64,000 bases of DNA from Dyadobacter soli (GTDB taxonomy: Bacteria; Bacteroidota; Bacteroidia; Cytophagales; Spirosomataceae). Numbering within the stretch: the stretch's first letter is position 1; the number at the start of each line of letters is the position of its first letter. Under the pieces are notes generated by a model, which saw only the letters and a list, made by a program, of their open reading frames with translations, was not told the DNA's origin and searched no databases. A program made the position numbers and the translations under genes. The stretch covers positions 124,001 to 188,000 of the forward strand of contig NZ_FNAN01000017.1 of the NCBI RefSeq assembly GCF_900101885.1. The letters are read 5' to 3'. Shown here piece by piece: positions 43,177 through 51,307 of this stretch.

Positions 43177-44073
43177 TCAGAAATCATTTTCCGGAGTCTT
43201 ACTAATGAGCCATTCGTTAAGGTCTTTGAACCCCTCATAGAGCGGACTTCCATCCTTGTACTTTTCGCTGATCTCCCTAGCGGACGAGCTGCACTTAAAA
43301 CCGGCAGTATCGCGGTCGAGGTAAAGGTTAATTTGCTCGTGTCTTTCCAGGAAATCTTTAGACCGGCCAAAAAAGGAGACTGAGTTTAGGATCACATAGT
43401 CTTCCCGCATCTCGCTGGCGTTTGCCGTGATGGTTTTATAGGATAAAAAATCAAAGAATCCTTCGAAGACAGATACCACTGACGCTCCGTTTTGAATCGT
43501 GGTTATATCCTTGGGACTGCTGGCAACTTTGGCAAAAGAATTACGCAGTTCATAGCCACCTGAATCATTTTTTAAACCAACAGCGAAATACTTTCGCTCT
43601 CGTACTTTGTAATAGATCTGCTGGCAGTAACGGGCAGCAATTTCTCCTGGGATGCATCGTGACGAAATGTACCGTATTAACGACGGGCTCGTCAAGACAC
43701 CACTAGAAAGGATCTCAATATTCCGTCGGCTCACAGTCGAGATGTTCGGAGCCGTATGTGTTGTCGGTTGATGAAATGATAGATAATCTGAAAAAATCCT
43801 GACGACTTCACGAACTGAACATTGATAGAACGTTACTGCGAAATCCACCAGATTTCCTCCCACGCCAATTCCGTGATCATACCAACGGTTCAATTGCCGA
43901 TTCACTTTGAATGAGGCCGTCCATTCATTTCTGAATGGCGACAAATACCAATGGTCGACATTCCTGATATTGACTGGTTCAAACCCGAGCTCAAACAAGT
44001 AGTCAACCATATCAAACTCTTTGATTTTAGCCAACGTTAATAGTTGACATTGCTCCCTCGCTCTATCCCACAT
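43177..44073 (-). CDS. Toprim/CHC2-like primase of mobile elements
   Basis: This is a primase-like protein that could prime replication of transferred DNA. The N-terminal half corresponds to a CHC2-like domain without the zinc cysteines (WYLSPFRNEWTASFKVNRQL, YDHGIGVGGNLVDFAVTFYQ). The C-terminal half is a Toprim fold (VSVFEGFFDFLSYKT with the glutamate, then YVILNSVSFF and NLYLDRDTAGFKC with the DxD). Cysteine-free forms of this kind are common in Bacteroidota mobilizable elements. Length 298 is typical. It lies upstream of the oriT-like segment. Confidence 0.87.
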   Translation of the reverse strand: MWDRAREQCQLLTLAKIKEFDMVDYLFELGFEPVNIRNVDHWYLSPFRNEWTASFKVNRQLNRWYDHGIGVGGNLVDFAVTFYQCSVREVVRIFSDYLSFHQPTTHTAPNISTVSRRNIEILSSGVLTSPSLIRYISSRCIPGEIAARYCQQIYYKVRERKYFAVGLKNDSGGYELRNSFAKVASSPKDITTIQNGASVVSVFEGFFDFLSYKTITANASEMREDYVILNSVSFFGRSKDFLERHEQINLYLDRDTAGFKCSSSAREISEKYKDGSPLYEGFKDLNEWLISKTPENDF

Positions 44074-44247
44074 TTCAGTCGTTATTTAGTTCGTATTGGC
44101 GAAAATAAAGAGGCTGAAATTCAGACACCTATCCTATGTAAATTCTCCCTAGGAACAACCAAGCTGGAAATGCGCCGCGTCTGTCAAAGTTGGCAAACTT
44201 GTCTGGTCTAATTTTTCTGGTCAAAAACATAGCTAACACAGTTTCAA

Positions 44248-45033
44248 ATGAAGATTGCGACTTTCAATATCAACGGCGTTAATGGCCGCCTTCCGGTTCT
44301 GTTAAAATGGCTCGAAGAAGCTAAGCCTGACGTTGTGTGTTTGCAAGAATTGAAAGCGCCGCAAGACAAGTTTCCGGAGCGGGCGTTGTTGGATGCAGGA
44401 TACAATTCCATTTGGCATGGGCAAAAAATGTGGAACGGCGTCGCAATACTTTCAAAGGAGCTCCCACTACAAGAAGTTCGAAACTCGCTTCCAGGCGATG
44501 ACAGTGATTTGCATAGCCGGTACATCGAAGCGATCGTCGGCAGGATGCTGGTTTGTTGCCTTTATTTGCCAAACGGAAACCCTGCGCCGGGACCAAAGTT
44601 CAATTATAAAATGGCGTGGTTTAAGCGATTAAAGAAACATGCGAAATATCTGTTGTCGGAGGAAGTTCCGGTGGTACTGGCAGGTGATTACAATGTCATT
44701 CCAACAGAAAAGGATGTTTACAAACCTGAGCGATGGGCGGATAATGCATTGTTTTTCCCGGAGCCTCGCAAAGCTTATAAGGAATTGGTCGGCCAAGGGT
44801 GGATCGATTCGATCAGGCATCTGCATCCAGACGAAACTATTTATACTTTCTGGGACTATCTTAGAAATGCCTACGGACGGGATGCCGGTCTCCGCTTAGA
44901 TCATTTACTTTTGAGTCCGCAAATCGCTCCGCGTCTGGTCGCGGCGGGCGTGGATAAACACGTCCGCGGCTGGGAAAAGTCCAGCGACCACGCACCTACG
45001 TGGATTATTTTAGCGGATGAAGAAGAAACATAG
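44248..45033 (+). CDS. xthA: exodeoxyribonuclease III (AP endonuclease)
   Basis: This enzyme cuts DNA at abasic sites and degrades 3' ends in base excision repair. The EEP fold motifs are FNINGVNGRLPVLLKWL, VVCLQELKAPQDKFP with the metal glutamate, WNGVAILSK, LAGDYNVIPTEKDVY with catalytic D and N, TFWDYLRNAYGRDAGLRLDH and SSDHAPTW. At 261 residues it is full length. The next gene starts 8 bases on, so an operon with the AraC gene is likely. Confidence 0.95.
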   Translation: MKIATFNINGVNGRLPVLLKWLEEAKPDVVCLQELKAPQDKFPERALLDAGYNSIWHGQKMWNGVAILSKELPLQEVRNSLPGDDSDLHSRYIEAIVGRMLVCCLYLPNGNPAPGPKFNYKMAWFKRLKKHAKYLLSEEVPVVLAGDYNVIPTEKDVYKPERWADNALFFPEPRKAYKELVGQGWIDSIRHLHPDETIYTFWDYLRNAYGRDAGLRLDHLLLSPQIAPRLVAAGVDKHVRGWEKSSDHAPTWIILADEEET

Positions 45034-45041
45034 ATTTCCAA

Positions 45042-45914
45042 ATGAATACTTACAACTTGCCTGATGATCTTTTAGATGACGGTCCATCGCAGTCGGATGA
45101 GGTCGCGATCCGTTTTTACAATTCCGATCGCAATTCAGTCAAAAACAGGATTGTCCTCAATCAGAATATGATTAACGTTCTTGTTAGCGGAACGAAGACG
45201 ATCATTTATCCGGATGCGACGGCAGTAGTTCAGGCTGGCGAGCTGGTTGTCCTGTCTACCGGGAATGTGCTTGCATCCGAGCTGCTTGTCGGGACGGATC
45301 GGTTTACAAGTGTTCTCTTTTATTTTAGCAATGAAGTGTTTAACCGTTTCCTGATCAAATATGAGCATTTAATAAAAGGCAATACTCCGACAGCAAGCAG
45401 GCAACCTTTTTTGATTTTCAAACAGGACAGCTTTATAAGCCACTTCATTACGTCGCTGATGTCCTTGCTCAGCTGTGGCGGTACATTGCCCGCTGAAGTC
45501 CGGCAACTTCGGATCGAAGAGCTGTTGTTATATATGCTTCATGCCGATCCTCAAAGGTTTCACTCCATTCAAATCATCACACGCGATCGACAGCAATTGC
45601 AGATCAAGAAAGTGGTCGAAAGTCAGATCGGTCAGCCGACTACGGTGGATGACCTGGCATTTCTCTGCCACATGAGCACTTCGACATTCAAAAGGAAGTT
45701 TAACGAGATCTATCAAACATCACCTCAAAAATGGCTGCTCGCCAAAAGACTCGAACTGGCCGCCGACTTATTGAGATCTTACGATGAAAGCCCTTCCGGC
45801 ATTTATATGAAAGTCGGTTATCAAAATCATTCAAGCTTTTCGGAAGCATTCCGGAACCACTTTGGCAGCACGCCCAGCGACTACCAGCAAATGTATTTGA
45901 ACGTTTCGCCGTAG
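45042..45914 (+). CDS. AraC family transcriptional regulator
   Basis: The N-terminal sensor part (VLVSGTKTIIYPDATAVVQA, GELVVLSTGNVLAS) belongs to the cupin-type ligand domain. The C-terminal AraC DNA-binding domain spans about 185-285 (TTVDDLAFLCHMSTSTFKRK, SPQKWLLAKRLELAADLLRS, YMKVGYQNHSSFSEAFRNHF). It follows xthA closely and precedes a cyclase-like gene in the same direction by 47 bases, which it may regulate. Confidence 0.92.
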   Translation: MNTYNLPDDLLDDGPSQSDEVAIRFYNSDRNSVKNRIVLNQNMINVLVSGTKTIIYPDATAVVQAGELVVLSTGNVLASELLVGTDRFTSVLFYFSNEVFNRFLIKYEHLIKGNTPTASRQPFLIFKQDSFISHFITSLMSLLSCGGTLPAEVRQLRIEELLLYMLHADPQRFHSIQIITRDRQQLQIKKVVESQIGQPTTVDDLAFLCHMSTSTFKRKFNEIYQTSPQKWLLAKRLELAADLLRSYDESPSGIYMKVGYQNHSSFSEAFRNHFGSTPSDYQQMYLNVSP

Positions 45915-45985
45915 ATCTTGGCCGTCTATCCCTAACACCCTCGCTGGGCGCAACGGTACTTTTGGACCATCAAACAAACATAGCA

Positions 45986-46402
45986 ATGATGGAAACAATG
46001 ACCGAAAACAAAGCAGTCGTCCGCCGCTTCAACCAGGAAGTAATCGCCGAAGGTAATCTTGAAAGCTTCAAAGCGCTGATGGACGAACAATTTATCAATC
46101 GCTCTGCACCTGAGGGTATGGATAACGGCCCGGCAGGTATGATTTACTTTTTCAATGAAATCCTTCGCCCGGCAATGCCTGACATCCATGTAACCATCCA
46201 CCAGCAGATTTCAGAAGGTGATTTGGTGACAACGCGCAAAACAATTAGCGGAACTCAAAGCGGAGCCCTTTTAGGTATCCCGGCTACGGGACGGGCAGTT
46301 AACATTGACGTGATTGATATCGTCAGGGTAAAAGACGGCAAGTATTTTGAACACTGGGGGATCACCTCGCTCCCGGAGGTATTATCTCAACTCCAAAACT
46401 AG
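45986..46402 (+). CDS. SnoaL-type ester cyclase-like protein
   Basis: An NTF2-fold protein of the SnoaL family. Visible family features are KAVVRRFNQEVIAEGNLESF, FKALMDEQFINRSAPEGMDN, RPAMPDIHVTIHQQISEGDL and VTTRKTISGTQSG, ending GKYFEHWGITSLPEVLSQL. SnoaL proteins close polyketide rings or degrade aldehydes; outside polyketide clusters their role is unknown. The start at MMETMTE is chosen because the longer frame adds a poorly conserved lead. It may be regulated by the AraC gene before it. Confidence 0.85.
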   Translation: MMETMTENKAVVRRFNQEVIAEGNLESFKALMDEQFINRSAPEGMDNGPAGMIYFFNEILRPAMPDIHVTIHQQISEGDLVTTRKTISGTQSGALLGIPATGRAVNIDVIDIVRVKDGKYFEHWGITSLPEVLSQLQN

Positions 46403-46565
46403 GGTACCGTCAACCAGCATTTGAACTCCTGCTAGCGTTCGGAAACGGACCGTCGGCGGGAGTTTCTGTTTGACATATGCACCCACAATCCTGAGAAAAT
46501 TCTCCTTAGGATCGTTTCAGACGCATTTTATAAATTTGGAAGATCAAAATTAAATCCAAAACATG

Positions 46566-46841
46566 ATGAACGCGAAAGAACTGGTAAGTGTGTATGATAC
46601 CATCATGAGTATCCCCGGCATGAATGATCCGATAAAGATCGACTTAAAAATCAGTCGGAGAAATGTATTGCTGTTGAGCCAGGCAATCAACAAGGCTTTA
46701 TCGTCGGAGGCATCCGCCGACTCAGTAAACTTGATTGACATTTGTTCGCCCGAATCGAAGGAGGAACTGACCACATTTTCAAACGAGTGCTTGCTTAAGT
46801 CGGGATTGAATGAGCTGAACGACCGCCTTTCTAAACTTTGA
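46566..46841 (+). CDS. conserved small Bacteroidota protein of unknown function
   Basis: A 91-residue protein beginning MNAKELVSVYDTIMSIPGMN with the run IKIDLKISRRNVLLLSQAIN and a C-terminal helix ending GLNELNDRLSKL. It is helix-rich, mildly acidic and has no membrane span. Similar short proteins with this opening are seen in Cytophagales genomes, but I cannot name the family or infer the role. The start at the second of two adjacent ATGs is chosen for the family's usual opening. Confidence 0.6.
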   Translation: MNAKELVSVYDTIMSIPGMNDPIKIDLKISRRNVLLLSQAINKALSSEASADSVNLIDICSPESKEELTTFSNECLLKSGLNELNDRLSKL

Positions 46842-46958
46842 CCTCAGAGTATGAGTAATTTACAAATGCTAATCGAAGTTTGGTAGTCGACAGAGAAAAT
46901 TTAATGTGGCTGTGACTTGAGTCTATGAATAGAAAAAGATACTTTTGAGATCATGTAA

Positions 46959-47585
46959 ATGATACTGAAAATATCTTCAAACTTTCTTCATCAACAAACT
47001 TCTAATATCATGGACTCAGTGCTTCAAACAACTGACAAGGAGATATTTCGGATAATTGGTATCTCTGATGCCGACTTCGAGAAAATCGACAACTCTGATT
47101 GGATTTGGTCGGTTTATCCGTTTGAAGCTGGGGATGAGAGGCCTATTGCAGCGTTCTCTGAATTTGCAAGTGCTTTCAAACTGGCGTGCCGGTTAAACGA
47201 TTTCGTTGAAGGTGGTATGGGGGTTAAGCCAATTCTCAGAACTGAAACCGATATCCAGCTTGACCGATATCATCAACTGATTGAGGTAGGCATGACACCT
47301 TTCTTGATCCGTCTGAAAAGCCAGGGAGGCGAATTGGAAGTGATTGATGGTGTCAGCAATAATCTGGATGAAATCAGCCTGGAAAACAATATTTCGGAGC
47401 TCGTAACAAATTTGAAATTCAGAAGGAGAATTGGTTGGGAGTTTGATCTCGTTGGAACGTTTTGGGCTCCGAGCCGTCGACTAGCGATCAAAAAGGCTAG
47501 GACATTCAGTGCAATGATTTCCGAATTACAGGACCGAGTGCCCGGGTTGTTTGAGAAGGCAATTCTGTCTTACAGTCATTCGTAA
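46959..47585 (+). CDS. hypothetical protein
   Basis: The family is not recognised. The 208 residues start with a short unconserved lead; an inner start at MDSVLQTTD (47010) is likely. The central part is acidic and mixed alpha/beta (WIWSVYPFEAGDERPIAAFS), and the C-terminal half reads RRRIGWEFDLVGTFWAPSRR and ISELQDRVPGLFEKAIL. No signal peptide, membrane span or catalytic motif was seen. It stands alone between an orphan and an acetyltransferase gene. Confidence 0.5.
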   Translation: MILKISSNFLHQQTSNIMDSVLQTTDKEIFRIIGISDADFEKIDNSDWIWSVYPFEAGDERPIAAFSEFASAFKLACRLNDFVEGGMGVKPILRTETDIQLDRYHQLIEVGMTPFLIRLKSQGGELEVIDGVSNNLDEISLENNISELVTNLKFRRRIGWEFDLVGTFWAPSRRLAIKKARTFSAMISELQDRVPGLFEKAILSYSHS

Positions 47586-47598
47586 GTTTGAATTATGG

Positions 47599-48102
47599 TC
47601 AATTCCACTTTTTCTCCCAATCATTGCGATCGAGTTGGTAGACTGCGCAAAAGTCCTTATCGAACGTGCGGTTTTCAACAAAAGAAAAGCCTAGTTTTTC
47701 ATAAAATTTTCTGGCTCTCACATTGGATGCAAGTGGATCGATGATAATTGCCGTCACTTCGGGCGATGCGAAACAGCGGGCAATGGCCTGATGCATCATT
47801 TCAGTACCATGACCTTCACCGAGGTCACTAGCCTCACCAATCCAAATATCTATCGCGCGAAGGTTAGGGGCTACATTGCCCCAATAATGTCCATCTTCTA
47901 TTAAAGGATCAATGATTTGCACAAAACCGATCGGGCGACCGTCCAGCTCGGCAATTAGTTGCTCGCGCCATGGAGGGCAGCGCAGCAGTTCGGTCTCCCA
48001 TCCCCAATCGTCGTTCGGATCGGAAGCAACCGTATGAGGTTGTTCGTCCCAATGTTGTAGCAACGTCAGATCATCAATTCTTGCGGCTCGGAAATCAATC
48101 AT
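47599..48102 (-). CDS. GNAT acetyltransferase of the AAC(6') type
   Basis: The sequence resembles aminoglycoside 6'-N-acetyltransferases: WGWETELLRCPPWREQLIAE, GRPIGFVQIIDPLIEDGHYW, IDIWIGEASDLGEGHGTEMM and IIIDPLASNVRARKFYEKLG. The acetyl-CoA loop is GEGHGT. At 167 residues it is normal. Similar chromosomal enzymes exist that do not confer resistance, so aminoglycoside modification is possible but not shown. It is convergent with the preceding hypothetical gene. Confidence 0.8.
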   Translation of the reverse strand: MIDFRAARIDDLTLLQHWDEQPHTVASDPNDDWGWETELLRCPPWREQLIAELDGRPIGFVQIIDPLIEDGHYWGNVAPNLRAIDIWIGEASDLGEGHGTEMMHQAIARCFASPEVTAIIIDPLASNVRARKFYEKLGFSFVENRTFDKDFCAVYQLDRNDWEKKWN

Positions 48103-48188
48103 GGTGGTTTTCTATTTGCTTTTGCTGTCTCGGAAATAGCATTTGCCAAGATACATCCATCTGGCAGAGTATTTTATATAGAAGCTGT

Positions 48189-48566
48189 ATGAAAACACTA
48201 TTCGGAATAATGATGATCGCAATAATCGCAGCTGAGTCTCCGCGCCAAGTTTTGCTTTTCTACACAAACAGCGGTTTAGAAAAGCAGAAATCACAGATGG
48301 CGATCCTGGATGCACGTCGAAAAGACATTCGGGAGCGTGATATCAAGGTATCCCAATATTCATCCACTTGGAACGATTTGTCCGAATGGAAAAAGTGGGA
48401 CGTCGATAGTGTCAATGCATTCACTTTCATATTAGTAGGCCGTGACGGAGGCGAAAAGTTGAGGTCGAGTGAAGTGGTGAGTGCTGAGAAGCTATTTGGG
48501 CTGATTGATGCGATGCCGATGCGAAAAGATGAGATGAGAAGAAATGAAAACAATAAGCCCAGGTAG
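48189..48566 (+). CDS. DUF4174 protein
   Basis: The DUF4174 pattern is visible: RQVLLFYTNSGLEKQKSQMA, RRKDIRERDIKVSQYSS, FTFILVGRDGGEKLRSSEVV and LFGLIDAMPMRKDEMRR. The fold is thought to be thioredoxin-like; the function is unknown. The N-terminal segment MKTLFGIMMIAIIAAESP is a short signal. The start at 48189 is chosen over an in-frame upstream ATG because the latter lies inside the acetyltransferase gene on the opposite strand. The next gene starts 7 bases later. Confidence 0.88.
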   Translation: MKTLFGIMMIAIIAAESPRQVLLFYTNSGLEKQKSQMAILDARRKDIRERDIKVSQYSSTWNDLSEWKKWDVDSVNAFTFILVGRDGGEKLRSSEVVSAEKLFGLIDAMPMRKDEMRRNENNKPR

Positions 48567-48572
48567 GAACGA

Positions 48573-48917
48573 ATGGGTAAGCGACGACCAAAAGAAACTC
48601 CATCTTACTTGAACTTTGACGAGGAGGCCTATTCCTGGAAGCCGGATGTCGATTATAAAAAGCATCCGGAGCTGTACCGCGTCGGCAGAGGCGAGCAGGG
48701 TGTTTTGATTTGCGAGCCCTACAAATCGGAGATCGGCCAGTTCTGGCGATTTAAGACCAAGGCTATTGCAGAGGAAAGCAGTAGCTTCAGAAAATACTGC
48801 GTTCGCAAATCATCGAAATATGCCTGTGAAACCGGGGAAATTGCTAGTGTAGCGACTAGGGGCTGGCTCATCAGAATCGGGCTAGGTTGGGAAAGATTTT
48901 TAGATTTCCTTATTTGA
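48573..48917 (+). pseudogene. DUF4385 gene with a decayed C-terminus
   Basis: The first 65 residues match DUF4385 well (YKKHPELYRVGRGEQGVLIC, EPYKSEIGQFWRFKTKAIAE). After EESSS the expected stretch (about 30 residues including a MARKFLQMG..RARRYANH motif) is missing. A shortened KYACETGEIAS resembles the later KYD.ETGE motif, and the last 25 residues are unlike the family. An internal deletion plus degeneration is the best reading. It overlaps the convergent SnoaL-like gene by a few bases. Confidence 0.65.
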
Positions 48918-49254
48918 TCTCAATGACAAATGCGGTCAATTCAGCCATCTTTCCATCTTCGAACCGCCAGACGTCGCAGTATGAATAATGTAACAGTATT
49001 CCGTCCCGGCCCTTCAAATCGATTTTGCCGACCGCTGTAACGTAGTCGCCTTCTGCGATCAGGGTTTCGACATCAAACTTCGGCGGCTCCAAATAGGTGT
49101 CAGTCAAATACTGCCGCACAGCTGCCTTGCTGCTCAATGTCTGCTCTCCGACGAAATTCCATACGACGGTATCTATACAGAATGCTAAAAATCCTTCGTT
49201 ATCACCCCTCATTACTGCGGCATTAGCTGCCAGTAAGACATCTTTGTTTCCCAT
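48910..49254 (-). CDS. SnoaL-like NTF2-fold protein
   Basis: The N-terminal helices are VLLAANAAVMRGDNEGFLAF, then CIDTVVWNFVGEQTLSSKAA. The strand region VETLIAEGDYVTAVGKIDLK leads to HYSYCDVWRFEDGKMAELTA. This matches the nuclear transport factor 2-like fold of the SnoaL family (about 115 residues). The start at MGNKDVL is preferred over an upstream ATG that would add a hydrophobic lead. Substrate and role unknown. It is transcribed away from the ars operon, about 145 bases before arsR. Confidence 0.8.
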   Translation of the reverse strand: MGNKDVLLAANAAVMRGDNEGFLAFCIDTVVWNFVGEQTLSSKAAVRQYLTDTYLEPPKFDVETLIAEGDYVTAVGKIDLKGRDGILLHYSYCDVWRFEDGKMAELTAFVIEIK

Positions 49255-49350
49255 TTTAGCGAAGACGTTTATTTGATATTCTAAATGAAAGATCTGTACC
49301 AACAACAACGCTTGCCATCAAAGCAGATTCCACGCAACCGGTCAAAAAAA

Positions 49351-49394
49351 TATAAATCGTAATATTGCGATTTATATTTTTTGTCTTATGTTTG
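49351..49394 (+). promoter_or_regulatory. ArsR operator overlapping a Bacteroidota promoter
   Basis: A perfect inverted repeat with 9-base arms, TATAAATCG / CGATTTATA (49351-49376), sits before arsR. The TTG at 49365-49367 lies inside it, and 19 bases later comes TATGTTTG (49387-49394), an exact match to TAnnTTTG. This would be the -33/-7 pair, with the operator covering -33. The predicted start of transcription falls near the arsR ATG (49399), suggesting a leaderless mRNA. Confidence 0.6.
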
Positions 49395-49398
49395 CACT

Positions 49399-49728
49399 AT
49401 GGGACTTACAAAAACTGAAATATTCACCGAAGAACAGAACCGCATTGCCGACTTGGCCAAGGCATTCGCGCATCCCGCGCGGGTGGCGATCTTACAGCTG
49501 CTGGTCGCCCGCAAAGCCTGTGTTTGTGGCGATCTGGTGGATGAGCTGGAACTCGCTCAGGCGACGGTCTCGCAACATTTGAAAGAATTGAAGCGGATTG
49601 GGATTATCCAAGGCGAAATCAACCCGCCGCGCGTTTGTTATTGTATTAATCCGCCGGTATGGGAAGAGGCCCGGCAAGCATTCGGCTCGGTGCTGGAATC
49701 ATTCGAGAGCGTCACCTGCTGCAATTAA
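49399..49728 (+). CDS. arsR: ArsR family arsenic-responsive repressor
   Basis: This repressor releases DNA when arsenite binds. The winged helix-turn-helix has [20 protein letters not shown] and the recognition helix [19 protein letters not shown]. The metal site is [11 protein letters not shown] in helix 3, with the cysteine pair CVC that marks the classical arsenic type. Further cysteines at the C-terminus (CYCIN, TCCN) could contribute. At 109 residues it is typical. The start at MGLTKTEIF follows the promoter directly; an ATG 6 codons upstream is less likely. It heads the ars operon. Confidence 0.93.
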   Translation: MGLTKTEIFTEEQNRIADLAKAFAHPARVAILQLLVARKACVCGDLVDELELAQATVSQHLKELKRIGIIQGEINPPRVCYCINPPVWEEARQAFGSVLESFESVTCCN

Positions 49729-49751
49729 GCGGGTGTTTTTTTGAGTAAATC

Positions 49752-49769
49752 AATCGTAATATTACAATA
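49752..49769 (+). promoter_or_regulatory. second ArsR-type half-conserved operator
   Basis: AATCGTAATATTACAATA repeats 15 of 18 bases of the core of the operator upstream of arsR (AATCGTAATATTGCGATT). It lies 24 bases past the arsR stop and 14 before the next start, so ArsR may also bind inside the operon. Confidence 0.5.
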
Positions 49770-49782
49770 AAAATGTTGACTT

Positions 49783-50364
49783 ATGACGAATCCATCAAAT
49801 CCAATTGCGCACCGCCCTATGACCTGGGGCGAGTTTAAAAGTACGCTCGAAGAAAACCCTGACCTGCACCTGCAATTCGAGTATGAAGCCGGTAAGTTTG
49901 TAGACAGCTCCTACCATATCACCGAAATTAAGCAGGCTCCGATTGTCTCGGTTGACTGCGGCGGAGTGATGAACAGCTGGACAGAAGTGATCGTGCAGTT
50001 ATGGGAACCTTCCGTTAAAGAGGTCGAGCGTGCGATGAAAGTGGGCAAAGCACTCAAAATTGTCAGCCTTGTGGAGAAATCGTTGCAGCTAAATCCGAAT
50101 GCAGTAGTGAAAATTGAATTTGGAAACTCAAAGTTCGACACGCGCCAAATGTATCCGGGAGAGTTTATTACCGACGAGGAAGCATTCACAGTAAATCTGG
50201 TTCCCGATTTCACCCAATGCAAAGCACTTACGCGCAATCAGAGCTGCGGAACGTCGCCCGCCGATGCATCCTGCTGCGGCCCGGCTGACAAAAAGGAGGA
50301 ACCTCAGCTGGTTGTGGTCGGTGAGGAAGCGTCTTGTTGCACGCCGGGTGGCGGATGCTGTTAA
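49783..50364 (+). CDS. DUF6428 cysteine-rich protein of the arsenic operon
   Basis: The N-terminal 150 residues (MTWGEFKSTLEENPDLHLQF, YHITEIKQAPIVSVDCGGVM, TEVIVQLWEP) match the DUF6428 pattern, found in Bacteroidota ars operons. The C-terminal 45 residues carry several cysteine pairs (SCGTSPADASCCGP, EASCCTPGGGCC) that could bind arsenite or a metal. The N-terminal domain is of unknown function. It lies between arsR and arsN. An arsenic chaperone or sensor role is inferred from the cysteines and operon context. Confidence 0.75.
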   Translation: MTNPSNPIAHRPMTWGEFKSTLEENPDLHLQFEYEAGKFVDSSYHITEIKQAPIVSVDCGGVMNSWTEVIVQLWEPSVKEVERAMKVGKALKIVSLVEKSLQLNPNAVVKIEFGNSKFDTRQMYPGEFITDEEAFTVNLVPDFTQCKALTRNQSCGTSPADASCCGPADKKEEPQLVVVGEEASCCTPGGGCC

Positions 50365-50389
50365 TAAATCATCCTAAAACAGCATTTCG

Positions 50390-50884
50390 ATGACAATCAG
50401 AGAACTTTTACCCGACGATTGGCCCGCCGTTCGGGAAATCTATGCTCAGGGTATCGCTACTGGCCAAGCAACGCTTGAAACAAGTCCGCCGGAATGGGAA
50501 GTGTGGGATCAGTCCCACGTAGCAAATCTCCGGTATGTAGCCTTCGCTGATCACGGCGAAGTCTCGGGCTGGGCTGCCTTAACGCCGGTTTCGGGCAGGT
50601 GCGTTTATGCCGGGGTTGCGGAAGTGAGCATTTACATAGCCGAAGCTTTCAGAGGACGAAAAGTAGGCGACCTGCTTTTAAAGCATTTGATCATTGAAAG
50701 TGAAGACAACGGGTATTGGACATTGCAGGCCGGTATTTTTCCAGAAAATCCCGCAAGTATCAGGCTCCATGAAAGCAATGGTTTCCGCATCATCGGCTAC
50801 CGGGAAAAAATCGGTAAAATAAATGGTATCTGGCGGAATGTCAACCTGTTGGAGCGCAGAAGTAAAACCATAGGAATCAATTAA
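50390..50884 (+). CDS. GNAT acetyltransferase, ArsN/phosphinothricin type
   Basis: The sequence fits the phosphinothricin/arsinothricin acetyltransferase branch: LLPDDWPAVREIYAQGIATG, QATLETSPPEWEVWDQSH, WAALTPVSGRCVYAGVAEVS and YIAEAFRGRKVGDLLLKHLI, with the acetyl-CoA loop RGRKVG. Next come YWTLQAGIFPENPASIRLHE and FRIIGYREKIG. At 164 residues it is normal. ArsN1 enzymes in ars operons acetylate arsinothricin, and this operon context supports that, though the enzyme could act on other amino groups. Confidence 0.8.
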   Translation: MTIRELLPDDWPAVREIYAQGIATGQATLETSPPEWEVWDQSHVANLRYVAFADHGEVSGWAALTPVSGRCVYAGVAEVSIYIAEAFRGRKVGDLLLKHLIIESEDNGYWTLQAGIFPENPASIRLHESNGFRIIGYREKIGKINGIWRNVNLLERRSKTIGIN

Positions 50885-50890
50885 GTAAAC

Positions 50891-51304
50891 ATGAAAAAAG
50901 TTTTAGTGCTATGCACCGGTAACAGTTGCCGGAGCCAGATTGCAGAGGGTTATTTGAGGCATTTTGCGGGAGATAAAGCCACCATTTACAGTGCTGGGGT
51001 AGAAACACATGGGGTGAACCCCAAAGCCATCGCGATCATGGCGGAAGACGGGATCGATATTTCTCATCATACTTCCAATCACATCGATGAATACGGCGAC
51101 ATCGATTTTGATTTCGTCATCACAGTTTGTGATAACGCCAAAGAGCGCTGCCCTTACTTTCCTACCAACGCAAAGAAAATGCACCACAACTTTCCCGATC
51201 CTGCCAAAGCAACGGGTACAGTGGAAGAGATCATGAATGAATTCAGGGCCGTTCGTGAGCAGGTGAAAGCGTACGCCGAAAACTTTGTAAAAGAAAACCT
51301 ATAA
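50891..51304 (+). CDS. arsC: arsenate reductase, low-molecular-weight phosphatase type
   Basis: This enzyme reduces arsenate to arsenite. The P-loop CTGNSCRSQ (C8 and R14) opens the fold (KKVLVLCTGNSCRSQIAEGY). The sequence GVETHGVNPKAIAIMAEDGI, then VITVCDNAKERCPYFP with further cysteines and FPDPAKATG with the acid aspartate, completes the phosphatase-type signature. C13 and the CDNAKERC pair are in the positions of the redox cysteines of thioredoxin-coupled forms. Length 137 fits. It starts 6 bases after arsN. Confidence 0.93.
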   Translation: MKKVLVLCTGNSCRSQIAEGYLRHFAGDKATIYSAGVETHGVNPKAIAIMAEDGIDISHHTSNHIDEYGDIDFDFVITVCDNAKERCPYFPTNAKKMHHNFPDPAKATGTVEEIMNEFRAVREQVKAYAENFVKENL

Positions 51305-51307
51305 TCG

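Larger units (their letters stand above)
39318..44073 (-). mobile_element. mobilization module (coupling protein, relaxase, MobC, oriT-like region, primase)
   Basis: Four minus-strand genes in the order primase, mobC, relaxase, VirD4-like ATPase surround a structured 150-base segment. This gives a self-contained set for processing and docking DNA for transfer by a helper's mating apparatus, since no type IV secretion genes are present. Element ends and an integrase of its own were not found nearby; the integrase at 16-17 kb could belong to it or to the decayed element beside it. Confidence 0.7.

Noticed and set aside
47970-48188. Longer N-terminus for the DUF4174 gene
   Set aside because: The extension overlaps the acetyltransferase gene on the other strand and has no family likeness; the start at 48189 gives a signal peptide.
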